Shown here piece by piece: positions 11,901-22,599 of a DNA stretch of 64,000 nucleotides. Position 1 is the stretch's first letter. Every line of letters begins with the position of its first letter. A model generated the notes under the pieces. It was not told the origin of the DNA. It was given only the letters and a program-made list of their open reading frames with translations, and searched no databases. Made by a program: the position numbers and the translations under genes. Source of the stretch: Phytophthora colocasiae (lineage: Eukaryota > Oomycota > Peronosporomycetes > Peronosporales > Peronosporaceae); assembly GCA_018806915.1 (NCBI GenBank), contig JAGKQI010000091.1, positions 682,001 through 746,000 of the forward strand. The letters run 5' to 3'.

Positions 11901-13801
11901 TCTCATCGACACCATGCAGATGCTTCGAGAATTTGATGAACCCGGACCTGGGCTACAGGAAGAGCATCTGAAAGTGTTTACGGCGGAAGCAACACAAGGA
12001 GCAACTTTGGCTATGGAAGCAAATGAAAATGGTTCTGAATCTGGTCTTCTACAGAAATCATCGACAATTCCAACACCTGACAGTAACAAGGACCACCGCT
12101 GCGTAGTTGCAACATTGACACAAGCTTGGAAAACTGAAACTACCCAGCCTTCTATCAAAACGACCTCATCCCTTGTGACGACCACCCCGACCAAGCCATG
12201 TGAGCAATCCAAGGTAGAATACACAAATGCGGCAACACACAGACGCGATCAGGTCGAAGTACTTCGCTTTCCTAAGCCTAAACCACGTAGCAACAAGCGG
12301 AAGAAGACCAAGCAGTCGCTGATTCAGATAACAGCAAAGCCAGACAGACTAGCTGTCGTGACGTTACCGGACAAGAAAGTGCCATCTTTATCTCGAGTTT
12401 TGGAATGGGCAAGATATACCACTGACATTGAGCGTGTGGGCACAGTGCTTGCGAACTACCCACTTGCGATGGAAGATGATTTTATTGGGGCGAGGAAAGC
12501 GCGATGTGAGAAGGAGTGCGTTTATCCTGACGACTACGACTACAATTTCGTGATCCCCAAGGCACTGGTCACAAAATTGGATGCTGTAGTTGAAGCAGAG
12601 AAGGCGAAACGCACCAGCTCAAAGTACTTCGCAGATGTGTCACAGTCAGAGCACCCCGTCGGCACGACAGAAGAGATCATCGCATTTTTTCCGGGGGGAA
12701 CGCCGCGATTTACCAGGTTGGCCATATTGTGTTGCTGGCTATGGTGCTATTGTGTTGCTCACTCTGTCATTATTTATTGTGTTGCTAATTATTTTGCTCG
12801 TATATGTTGCTATTTACCCGTTACACCAGCGCTGCTGTGAACCGTTTGAAGGCATTTTATGACATTCGCCGCAAGTGTGCCGACTGGACGAAGGATATGG
12901 AGTGGCTCAAATTACCGGTGTGGGAACGAATGCTGGTACGCCAGACCTCTTTGATGAAGAAACGGGATCGGATGAGTTGATGCCAAGCGAAGCTGGAGCA
13001 AAGTGTCAAGAGCTGGCAGCTGAAGCAGCTCGAGTTCTAGGCAACTCAAGCCTAATGTCGATGTTTCGACCCTCTACAGGACCAAACACACTGAAGGTGG
13101 AAACTCTGGTTGGAATGCTGGCTAGAGATAAATGGCTAAACGATGCGGTGATTGGATTCAGCATTCGTTGTATTTGCAACACACGCCGTGACTGTTACGC
13201 GATGGATTCACTTTCTCCGATAATGGGGTATGGAAAACTACCAGATGAACGGATTGCCAACTTCAACTATGTTGTGTTGCCCGTCAACCTTGATCAAAAT
13301 CATTGGGGCATCATAATAGTTGGCTTAAACTATCGACTGTCAACACCATCGATGACTCCGTATTATTACGAGCCTTTATGCAAGACACACTACCGACCTG
13401 CCATAGAGGATATTTACGAGAGTACTGTGATTCCCTTCCTGCGAGACTGGCATACTGGGACAATGCCAAGTTCTGAGTACCCTGTTGTGGAATCTGGTGT
13501 GTGGATTGAAGCTCCTCAGCAGCCCGATGGATCATCGTGTGGGGTGCTTATCATTGCACATGCGTACGACTTACTAAATGGTGGTTTTCGCCTGTCGAGA
13601 CGAGCTGTTACTCTTGACGACGTTGCTGTAATGCGCCTCAGAATTTTGTGGATAATTCTCATGCAGCCTGAAGTTACAACAGAATCAAACAAGCTTGTAG
13701 GAACTACAGAGACCACAGGATTAGAGCTAGAAGCAACTATGAGGTCATAGCTGAAGATAATTGGAATTGATTCTGCTTAAAGCATGGACATCCTGTCCGG
13801 T

Positions 13802-14188
13802 TCACCCAAGTCGTTCGTTACCTAGCATTATGTTGCAGCATTCTTCAAGCACCATAGCATCTGACATCACGTAGCCAGTGTTATACGTAGATACTCCCAC
13901 AGCAGCGGCAAGACGCACTAGCGTTTCTTTTTCTTGAGAAAGCGTTAAGGCAAACTCATCCTGTGCATTCAGCAATTTTATAGAGTACTTAGTCATTTTG
14001 CGAAGCTTCTTCTCGAGTTCGTTGACATTGTGAAGTCTTGTCCGCAAAAGCTCCTTGCACATACGCGCGCTGTAAGCGCGTGCGTGACTAGGAAGCATTG
14101 TGCGAGGGTCTGGTGGTGGCGGTGGTGGGGATGGTGGCGTCAAGCTGGCACCAGTCGTTGCTGCGCAAGAAGAAGGCCCTTGGTCCAT
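13802..14188 (-). CDS. Small convergent ORF of the MULE, function unknown
   Basis: Encodes 128 residues with a Pro-rich stretch (PPSPPPPPPDP, about residues 17-30), then a helical segment rich in Leu, Lys and Glu (ELEKKLRKMTKYSIKLLNAQ, about residues 56-75) that could form a coiled coil. No catalytic motif is seen. It lies inside the inverted repeats and points toward the transposase, the layout of mudrA and mudrB in maize MuDR; that comparison rests on position only. The upstream 240 bp on minus is open but with TGTTGC-type sequence, so an upstream exon is possible. Confidence 0.5.
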   Translation of the reverse strand: MDQGPSSCAATTGASLTPPSPPPPPPDPRTMLPSHARAYSARMCKELLRTRLHNVNELEKKLRKMTKYSIKLLNAQDEFALTLSQEKETLVRLAAAVGVSTYNTGYVMSDAMVLEECCNIMLGNERLG

Positions 14189-14394
14189 GGTTATATCTGC
14201 TCTGCACGAAGTATTTTACGATATGACTACAGCCTCTCGCTCTAATGCGATTTTCTTGAAAACCGCAGGTAACTTTTGCGTTAGCGGTAATTTTGCCAGA
14301 ATAAATTACGAAGGAGGATGTCCACATATGCCTGGTGTTGCTCTTTATGTAACTCCTAGTGTTGCCAAAGGCGTCATGTGTTGCGATAAGACTT

Positions 14395-14499
14395 GTCGTT
14401 TTGTCGTAGATGTGTTGCAGTAACGTCATTCGTCGGCACCACTTCCGACCGGACGGTACCGGTTTTCACCGCTTTTGTCCCGGTTCATTCCCCAGTATT
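14395..14499 (-). repeat. Right terminal inverted repeat of the MULE
   Basis: Contains TGTTGCAGTAACG and CCCCAGTA, the partners of the left-end blocks. It is longer than the left copy through several indels, so the ends have aged. Confidence 0.6.
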
Positions 14500-14800
14500 T
14501 GGGCTCAGACACGACGGTGATATCACACATCATACAGCAATGCAGAAGGGCGCAGCTATGGGCTGCTACAGCAGAGTGTTCCCGTCCAAGGTGTGGTGTC
14601 ATACAACAATAACCTTTGTATCTTGTTGTTAATGGCCGCCCAGCTTTACACAATACTGATTGACTGTTTGCACGTTCGTGTAGGCACTGTACTCAATTCG
14701 CGAGGTCATTTACACATTGTCGACTGGGAGAATACACTATCTCGAGGCCATTGAGCGAAGGAAAGCAAGACGTGCGACCAGGTACTTATATGCAGTACGA
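14500..14800. other. Spacer between MULE and DDE transposase relic
   Basis: No ORF with protein features on either strand. It probably holds the 3' end of the minus-strand DDE element, but no inverted-repeat terminus matching the 26.1-26.4 kb side was found. Confidence 0.4.
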
Positions 14801-17252
14801 TTAGTGAGATATATCGCGAACCAGATATTCATCTAATCTGCTTCTCTTTACGCTGTTGTTGTCCGTATTGACTGCCTGTGTACAATAGGGATTTCGTGTG
14901 AGATCACCGCATCTCGTTTTGCGCTGACGACAGCTACTGCATGAAGTCGTTCGTCGCTTTCGTAGCGGCATTACTGGTGCTGCAGATGAGCAGGCTGGTG
15001 CTGTGGTGCAGACGTTTGGTCCTGGCTTCTTCTCTTTCAAACGGCAGCGTAAGGCATTGTTTGAGAGTGGCAAATGTGGATAATGCTTCTGGTACACAGT
15101 CTGAATGTACTCCCACTTCCCATTTGAATTAGGAATTGACTTTGAGAGTGCACGTAACATTGACACATGCTCTGGTGTTATTGTTGCAGGCGCTTGGAAC
15201 ATTGCTGTTCCCGTGAAAGATGCCGCTGGGGCGACTTGGGAATCGACGACACGAAATTCGTTGGAATTCGCTGGGGGAGATGGAGTCTCAATACTGGCAA
15301 TCCTTCCTCCGCTGCCTCGCCGTTATTGTTTGTTCCCGTTGAAGTATGAACAACTGACAATGCATTAGCTTTTGAAGCTTGGGGCTGAAAGGCTACTGCT
15401 TGGGCGACTGGCAGGTTGTTGAGTATCTTTTCCGATCTAGTTTTGTGGATATCTGTGCAGCGTAAGTTGGCAATTTGTTCGGGGCTCAGCTTCAGTTTTA
15501 TCTTGAGTTTTGTGCTTTGGTTAGCCTTGTGCTTCAAGTTATCCCATATCTTCAGAAGTACAAACTGCGACTTGAGGTAAATTCCAGTACATATACAGCA
15601 TGCAAAGTCGTACACCATGGAAAACACTTGCCGGCGCTTACGAATTCCTGCCATTTTTCGCAGTGCATTGAACAATTGGATCTGAAACTCCTGTTCACGT
15701 GAGGAATTGTCATCACGGGGTTCTGCTCGTGTAAGGCAGAACAGATTTCGACCTCGGGATGGCTGCATGTCCTGTGAAGTGTGAGATGATAGACCGTCTA
15801 TCTTAGATGCTAACGTGGCAAAGCTTCGTCGCCGGAGGTTTAAACAAGTGTTCGTGTTCGAAGATACCACGATGTTGTACATGATAGTGGTTACCATCAC
15901 GCAGTCTGCCCAGCTCTGCCCCGAAGCTTGCTGCTCAGATCGAACTTGCCGAAGCAGTGAGTACTCTTGTCCAGAGAATCCAATGGCGGCCTCGTAGTCT
16001 AGTTCATTGATGCACAAGGAGTTGAAGAACTCGGCTCGGGGTAGTCTGCGCGTTTCGATAAATGCCAATTGCTTGGAAAGAAGTTCACGAATACTTGCGC
16101 TGTGTTGATGAGCGCGTTGTAGACTATTCTCCAGTGCCTGACTATTGATACGGACAGTTTCGAACATTTGATTCCATTGTTCGAAGCCGAAGTCAGGTCT
16201 GTAGCGGATCGATAAGTTGGCTGTCGAAGTGGTTCGGAGATGAGCTCGGCTGCAAACTCAAGCTGTGGAGATTCAACGGCAGCTCCTCGACATAGTGTTG
16301 CAGTTTGTATTAGTGTGAGAATGTCAGCATCATGCAGAGGTGGGTTGCGTCCGTATTGCGACCCGATCTTCAAATTATGCTTCAAAATGAACAAATCGAG
16401 AATGCGAAGCCCAATTTCAACAGAGACCGAACGAGCAAGCATCTTCTTTAGTGCAGAGTGGAAACCTTCCAGTTGACTTGTGGAGACAACACGGACATGG
16501 CTGCCTCCTCCTTCGCTGAACACGTTGCAATCCACATATAAATCTCCACGGCGAATCTGCTTCAAATTACTATCAACGCTTCCTGTCCACTCCTGTATGG
16601 TGCAACTAATATCGGCAAGATTCACGTTATGAAGAACAGTTTCGAAGCGAAATGCCATCTCTTCTGGAGGGCGAAGTTCTCCGTCTATGCTGTACAGCGC
16701 TTCATGCAATTGCTGTGCCACAATTTTGCGCTCCATTTTGCTCTTGATCTTCTCAGTAAAGCGCTGGACAACGTGAAAAGGGTCCTGTCGAACGCCTACA
16801 GAATCTCCAAACACGCTATTCACAAGGCTTCGAATCGCATTAGCGTTGTCACTAACGACAACCCGCTCATCATCATCTTCTGTTGAGTGTAATGCACCCT
16901 TTATATGCTCAAGTAGCTCACGAGTCTCGCTGTGATTTTCTGACCGGGTCAAGCGCCTTCCGACAATCTGGCCAATCTCATTTTGGAGAAGCAGCAACAT
17001 CTTGGTGTCAGTCATGCTCTCTCGGTTTCCAGTACCTCCTGGCCATACTTTTAGCATCTTACAGAACTTAACGGAGTGGTCGACTCGAAGCACTTTCTTC
17101 ACCTTCGCGCGGCTCATTACTTGTTCACAAAGACTGCTGTAAATGCTGGTTGACTGTAGCCAGGCCGCTGTGAGAGTCTCAGTTCCAAGCGGTTTCTGGA
17201 GGCACATATACTGCCCGACAGAAGGTGGTGTAGGTGGTAAATAAAGTGGGTT
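14801..17252 (-). pseudogene. DUF6729/DDE-type transposase, 3' part, cut off by a gypsy insertion
   Basis: Downstream part of a gene of about 3 kb that starts at 26091. A DDE (RNase H-fold) core is visible: VLRVDHSVKFCKML (first Asp), VVSDNANAI (second Asp) with DPFHVVQRF after it, and STSQLEGFHSALKKML (candidate Glu). The C-terminal part has ITPEHVSMLRAL and LPLSNNALRCRLKE, ending in a Cys cluster CSSCRQRKTRC. Single-base frameshifts near 16200 and 15190 break the reading, in addition to the retrotransposon insertion at 17252/17253. Superfamily assignment is by pattern only. Confidence 0.7.
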
Positions 17253-17534
17253 TGCAGCGGGGCTGCGTAGGTGTGCACGGCACAGAGGAAGTTTAGTTGA
17301 CTCGTAGAGTCCTGCTTGCAAGGCACTAGCCTTCGGTTCTATACAAGAACCAAGTAGTCCACTAAATACGGGACTCACAGAGTCAGTGTCCCTATAACAA
17401 AGGACTAACACTAACTATGTAAAATGCAAACTGATTTTTATTGACTTTATTGCCCTAATCCTAAATGTAACGGATTTAGTATCTAACATACTAAATCCTA
17501 ATCAAAATGCAACGTGAGGCTCTGAGGCCATCTA

Positions 17535-18215
17535 CCGACTTCCTCTGTTCATTGCTGACAGCGATGTTGATCTGTAAGAATGCATAAAAAAGACGTAACA
17601 AATGCAATGTTTGCTGCTCAAGCTTCATTAAGAATACTATCGCAGTTCTCACAACTCTCGAAGTCTCTATCGTCAACTACCTGTCCTACAGAGCGATCAA
17701 TAAGATTTAGGCGCGCCAGCTCGTCCACCAAATCACTGGCGACTAGATCGACCTCGGTCACGTCGAGTCCAGCCTTTGAATAGCCAGCAGTGATTGTGTT
17801 TGCGCTGAGCTCGTTCCTCCAAGGGGAGGGTGGTCCCAGTACCGCGACGTCGGGCCTTCTTCTTGCGGCGGCATTTGACGGATTTGCATGCGGCCTCGAT
17901 GTGGCCAAGTCGTTTGCGCCACTGGTAGAGAAGCTTGCGTCGCTGCTCGTGGGCAAAGGAATCCAGCCCTGGGAAGAATGTGGCAATAACAACATTTATA
18001 TCACCACATTCCACCCAGGCGGATAGCATTTTCAGCTTCTCACCTGCCGAGAATGCTTGGCGCTTGCGAGGCATGGCGCCAATTTAATTCTGAAGACAAG
18101 CACGCAAAGCGAAAATGCTGTCAGTAATGAATGAAGGAATGCAGTTCTGTGATTTGATTGGGCTAGCGGCAATGTCAGTTATAAGCAGGCGTCAGTAATG
18201 AACAGAGGAAGTCGG
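17535..18215 (-). mobile_element. Non-autonomous pogo-like (Tc1/mariner superfamily) element nested in the LTR
   Basis: 681 bp bounded by terminal inverted repeats of about 25 bp. The left begins CCGACTTCCTCTGTTCATT; the right is its inverse with one visible mismatch. The TSD is TA (17533-17534 and 18216-18217), and the undisturbed site is seen in the partner LTR at 25365-25366. The element keeps the two ends of a transposase ORF on minus but lacks the catalytic middle. Size, TA target and the N-terminal helix-turn-helix fit an internally deleted pogo-type transposon. Confidence 0.9.
17618..18074 (-). pseudogene. Pogo-like transposase remnant: N-terminal helix-turn-helix plus C-terminal tail
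   Basis: The start at 18074 reads MPRKRQAFSAGEKLKMLSAW, the look of a pogo/CENP-B-type DNA-binding helix-turn-helix, followed by a basic segment (KCRRKKKARRRG). After a frame change near 17830 an acidic tail follows (VTEVDLVASDLVDELARLN, DDRDFESCENCD). The DDE catalytic domain is absent. The remnant could at most bind DNA. Confidence 0.7.
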
Positions 18216-18356
18216 TACGTATCTACTCGTGTGTGCCACACCATTATGTACCCACATAAATGTATCATGAGTGTCACACACTATTATGTACCCACATAAA
18301 TGTATCCACGTGTGTCACACACCAACGAGAAACATTCGTGTAACATCCCCGTTACA

Positions 18357-19256
18357 CTCTCCCCCACCAAGATTCCGGATACCGTATCCGGAAAGTGTAA
18401 ACACACGACGCGATTATCGGCCGATGGCCACGGCACCTTGCCTTGCGCGGACGGCGCTGTCTCTCGTGCGTGTTACACGCCTCCGTACGCGATGCCACTT
18501 GGTACACACTTGGGCCCAATGCTTACCAAGCATAGGAGCCTACTGGCTCGAGTCAAGGGGCATGGAAAGAAGGCCACAGGTGGCGTATCTATGATACTAC
18601 TGGATCAGTGATCCACAGGGCAAGCCTTCCAAGCTACCAACGGTTCCACGAACCACACAGCAGTGGGGCCCACTCGCTTCACAGTTAATGTGACCCTCGG
18701 ATGAGCACTGTGTGCAGGGCTTGATGCCCAAGTTGTCCTTGAAGCAGGCGCAAGCGCCACTATGTGTCACAGACACTGTGTCTTGTGAATACACGTGCTC
18801 AGCACAGTCGTAGACACGACAACGAGCACCAGACAGCTAAGCTGTCGCTCAGGAGGAGCTTACCTACCTCCTACTGCTATGCAGCATGCGGGGTCAATGC
18901 ATTGGCATCCCTGGCATCCACAGTGCCTCACGACATAGTCATACCCATTGAACGCTTCTGGCGTCAGGTGATCGGATAGAATCCGTTTCCATCACCACTT
19001 GTCGCTTAGACCGAACGTCATTAAGACGGTTGTTCATCACGAACCATCTTCGCTTCATGATCGCGAAGCTCCGGGCCATAGGCCAGTGTTGTTAAAGGGT
19101 CATAGACCCTTGAAACACGCGCGCGAGGCGCATGTAGCTCTACTGCACTTGCAGTTTGAGCATTCGATGCCATGTCGACGGCACCGACGTGCTCGCTGCA
19201 AGTATTGCAGCTACGGGTCATAGCCTGAGCTCAGCAACGACCCTGTGGACCCCACC
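18357..19256 (-). other. 3' untranslated region of the chromovirus
   Basis: Between the integrase stop and the 3' LTR. No protein-like ORF is seen. The edge next to the LTR holds the polypurine tract GGTGGGGGAGAG on the minus strand. Confidence 0.7.
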
Positions 19257-21136
19257 TTAGTGGGAGGTGCTTGGCACCCGGCGACTCCGTCGCACCCCCA
19301 TCGGGCGGTCTGACACCGGGTGTGCCCGATCATACGCGTCAACGACGTCGGGGCAATCCTGCCGTAGTGGCACCTCAAACTCCCACGAGTTCTGTGAGTG
19401 AGGGTAACCTCGCCACTTCACCAGATACTGGTTGTGACCTCGGCGACGACGCCGCGCCATCAGGCGATCCACGTGATAGTGAAGCTCACCTTGCTCATCG
19501 AGCAGAGCAGGAGGAGGACGAGCGGTCGATGGGTTCTCGCGCTGCGAGTGTAGACGCGCTGCATTGCTTGCAGACCCGCGTGGGCTCGGTGAAGGAGCAC
19601 GACCACCACGTCGGTCATCCGACCCATCGCTTAGCGACTGGTCTCGAGGAGACCTAGAGTCGCGGGGACCGGTCTGAGTCGCCTCTGGTGCTGCATCAGC
19701 GGGTCTATGACCTCGAGCATCACGTTGCTCCGGATCGACAAGACCTGTTGGTTCGGATGCAACCACCTGTGGCTCTGCCACCTGCTGCCGTGCAGCCTTC
19801 GTCCGACCCGGCGCCAGCGCCTCAGAACTCACAAGAGCAGGGTCCCGATATGGCTTAAGCAAGCCCACGTAGAACACAGGATGTGTTCGCATACGCTTTG
19901 GCAAGTCAAGCGTGTATGCCAGGCCCTTCTTGGCCACGACCGTGAACGGTCCAATGAAGCGCGGCCGCAACTTCGTCTTGAAGACGGCCGACACTGCGTG
20001 TGTAGGCAGGTTCTTAGCGTTTAATAAAACGTGGTCACCGACCTTGAACTCCCACATGTTGCTTCTGCCTTTGGCATCAGCTTGTTCCTTTTGAACATCT
20101 TGGCTTTCAGCCATTGTGTCACGCACACGGCGTAAGACGCTAAGCCTAATCGAGAGGAAGTCATCGACTTGCTTGCGAACAGCAAGGGGGCTGACATCAG
20201 CAAGCTCGGAGTCGAGCGACGGCACAGCCTCTCCCCCACCAAGCCCAAGGCTACCGCGTGGCGGAGTGAGCGGGACGCGCGGATGCGCAAGGCCGTTCAC
20301 GTAGAACGGGGTGAAGCCTGTCGAGGCATGCACCGCGTTGTTCATTGAGAACTCAACGAGAGGGAGCATAGCGCTCCAACGCTTCGGCGTTTCAGCGCAT
20401 ACGCTGCGGAGGATGTCCTCTAGGACGCGGTTCACGCGTTCAGTCTGACCGTCGGTCTGCGGATGATCCGCCGTGGACATGTCCAGTCGAGTGCCAAGCA
20501 CTTTGAAGACGGACGTCCAGAAGTGACCCGTGAAACGGGGGTCTCGATCCGAGACAATGGTCTCTGGCAGCCCATGCTGACGGAAGACCCGATCGATAAA
20601 GATCGTCGCTGTACCAGCGCCATCGACGGTGTCCGGCACAGCCGCTAGGTGAGCCATCTTGCTCAGACGGTCAACGAAGACCACAACGCCCGTGTTGCCT
20701 GCCGTATCCTTCGGCAGGCCAAACACGAAGTCCATACTCATGGACTGCCAACACCCAGAGGGTACAGGCAAGCTCGCCAAAGCGCTGCCGCATGCGGCGA
20801 GGGTTTAACCCGCTGACACGTCTCGCACGTGTGCACATATGTGCTGACCCACTTGTACATCTTCGGCCACCAGTACATGGAGCTCACCGAGCCGTAGGTC
20901 TTCTCGCGACCGAGGTGGCCGCTTGTGGGCGTGTCGTGGGCCTCATAGAGGATACGATACTTCAGGTCCTCATCGTGAGGAACCACCACACGTGGTGGGT
21001 CATCCTGACCCGTGCTGTAGTACAGCAGACCGCCTCCCAGGCTATAGCGTTGGAGTCTCGCCTTCAGGCGTCGTGACAGAGTCACCTTTGAGTCCTTAAA
21101 CTCATCGCTCCTAGAGCTTGAAGCAGCGCGACACAA
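19257..21136 (-). pseudogene. pol: Integrase of the chromovirus with C-terminal chromodomain
   Basis: The HHCC zinc finger has EAHDTPTSGHLGREKTY and VHTCETCQRV (about 20950-20810). A frame change near 20770 leads to the catalytic core: MDFVFGLP, VSDRDPRF and DGQTERVNR (the Asp, Asp and Glu of the DDE triad). Then come the GPFTVVAKKG module and HPVFYVGLLKPYRD, a disordered Ser/Arg/Pro-rich linker, and the chromodomain YHVDRLMARRRRRG with QYLVKWRGYPHSQNSWE. Chromodomains of this class guide integration to modified chromatin. The core ORF (19257-20780) is uninterrupted. Confidence 0.9.
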
Positions 21137-22581
21137 GAGTCGTCCTGAGCGTACGCTGCTCGAACCATGTCCGTCACGGACGACGTCACCGAGGTGACAT
21201 GAGATAACTCATAGTCCGGGCGACGTGATAACGCGTCAGCGAGGACGTTCTGCCTTTCAGGCTTGTACTTCACCTCGAAGTTATACTCCGCAAAGAAGGA
21301 GAGCCATCGGGCCATCCTCTGCGAGAGGTGAGGCGACTGCGTCGCTGTGCGTAGTGACGCATGATCCGTGTAGATCACAAACGGCTTGGAGCCGAGCAGG
21401 TGAACCCTGAATTTGACGAGAGCGTACTTCATCGCAAGTAGCTCCTTGTCATGAACTGGATAGTTCTTCTCAGCGGCCTTGAGCTGCCGAGACTCAAACG
21501 CAATGACGCGTTCGCGCCCGTCGGCGTCCGCTTGTAGCAAAGCACTGCCGATGGCAAAGTCCGAGGCGTCACAGACGACGATGAACGGACGATCGGGGTC
21601 TGGCAACGCCAGTATCGGTGCCTGAAGCAGGCTATCCTTGATACGAGTGAACGCACTCTCGTGCTCAGCACGCCATACCCATTCGGCATCCTTCTTAAGG
21701 AGATCCGACAGTGGCCGAGCCAACTCAGCGTAGTTCTCGCTGTACTTGTGCAAGTAGTTGGCCAAGCCCAGCCACTTACGCAAGTCCTTCTGATTCAAGG
21801 GAACCGGCCAGTCCACAATGGCCTTGACTTTTGCTGGATCAGCACGAAGGCCATGCTTCCCAATGAAGCACCCTAGGAAAGGGATTTCTTCCGTGCCAAA
21901 GACGCACTTGTCCGCGTTGGCGTACAACTTGTTGGTGCGCATGCACTCGAGCACTGCTCTCACGTGTTCCACGTGTACCTCGACATCAGTCTTCCCGTGC
22001 TCAGCACGACTGTGGACGAACACATCGTCAAAGTACGTCTGTGCGAATGCCCGTAGGGGCCTGAACAACTGCGTCACTAGACGATTGAACGTTGCAGGCG
22101 CATTTGACAGCCCTTGGGGCATGACGAGCCACTCCCAGAGCATACCGCTCGGGGTGCTCACCGCTGTAAGCGGAATATCACTGGCTCGCATGAGCAGCTG
22201 ATAGTAGCCATCGACTAAGTCGAGCGCACTGTACATGGTGCAACCCACCATGTTGTTCTGAAGAACATCCTTCCTAGGAATCGGCGTCTGCGCCGGAATC
22301 GTGGCAGCGTTGAGCTTGTTAAAAGCGTGAACGATACGCCACTTGCCATTCGGCTTTCTGACACAGAACGTTGGCGCGGAGTGCGGAGACTTGCTCTCGC
22401 GCACGAGACCCGCCGCGTGCTTAGCACGGAAGAAGGCGTCAATGACGTCGCATTGCTCTTTAGGAAGAGGCCACTGCCGGGTCACGCAGTATTTAGTTCC
22501 GGGAACTAAGTCGATCTCGTGACGAACGCCTCCGGTCAGGAGGCAGGCCACTCGGTGGTTCCTTTGAGACAACGTCTCCAT
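21082..22581 (-). pseudogene. pol: Reverse transcriptase-RNase H of the chromovirus
   Basis: 499 open codons. RT motifs: SAPTFCVRKPNGKWRIVHAF, MPQGLSNAPATF and the catalytic YFDDVFVHSR (FDD where most families have YxDD). RNase H: VVCDASDFAIGSALLQ and VIYTDHASLR, ending in QNVLADALSRRPD. Uninterrupted within itself, but out of frame with the protease upstream and with the integrase zinc finger, which resumes in another frame near 21110. Confidence 0.9.
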
Positions 22582-22599
22582 ATTCCTTCAGCAAGGAGT

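Larger units (their letters stand above)
8042..13750 (+). pseudogene. MULE transposase with Lys/Ala-rich N-terminus and C-terminal Ulp1-like protease, spliced, broken
   Basis: Exons read as 8042-8684, 8926-9310, 9398-9605, 9671-9830, 9928-10188, 10253-10573, about 10663-12716 and 12830-13750; each junction through 10253 keeps phase exactly and has GT/AG ends. Domains in order: basic Lys/Ala-rich N-terminus with tandem repeats; FAR1-like DNA-binding region; DDE core with MDWTHGTNNLGYHL (first Asp) and FVIDKDF (second Asp), then CQFHALTYW; SWIM finger CSCLFYCSHQLPCRHLM; acidic linker; C48/Ulp1 protease with NHWGIIIVG (His) and QQPDGSSCGVLII (Gln and Cys). The protease Asp is not obvious (YYYEPL follows). 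Single-base frameshifts lie near 10415, 10768 and 12975, and an in-frame TAA at 11716. Plant MULEs carrying Ulp1 domains are known; the basic N-terminus is unusual. Non-functional as read. Confidence 0.85.
7846..14499 (+). mobile_element. MULE (Mutator-like) DNA transposon with degenerate long terminal inverted repeats
   Basis: About 6.65 kb. The left end (7846-7916) and right end (14395-14499) are inverted relative to each other. Best matching blocks, reading inward from the left: TTCTGGGGCTTGA, AACCGGTCGG, CGTTACTACAACA. The counterparts in the reverse complement of the right end are TACTGGGGAATGA, CCGGTCGG and CGTTACTGCAACA, with indels between blocks; a 33-bp inner block matches at about 25 positions. 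Inside are a spliced transposase gene on plus and a small convergent ORF on minus, the gene order also known from maize MuDR. No clear TSD was found. TGTTGC motifs recur in the introns and inner terminal regions. Confidence 0.7.
17253..18356 (-). repeat. 3' LTR of the chromovirus, interrupted by a pogo-like element
   Basis: Identical by eye to the 5' LTR outside the nested insertion at 17535-18215. The U3 direct repeats are present at about 18228-18325. Confidence 0.93.

Noticed and set aside
14500..14800. Terminal inverted repeat for the DDE/DUF6729 element
   Set aside because: No convincing match to the 26.1-26.4 kb flank; the element may lack such repeats or its ends lie elsewhere.
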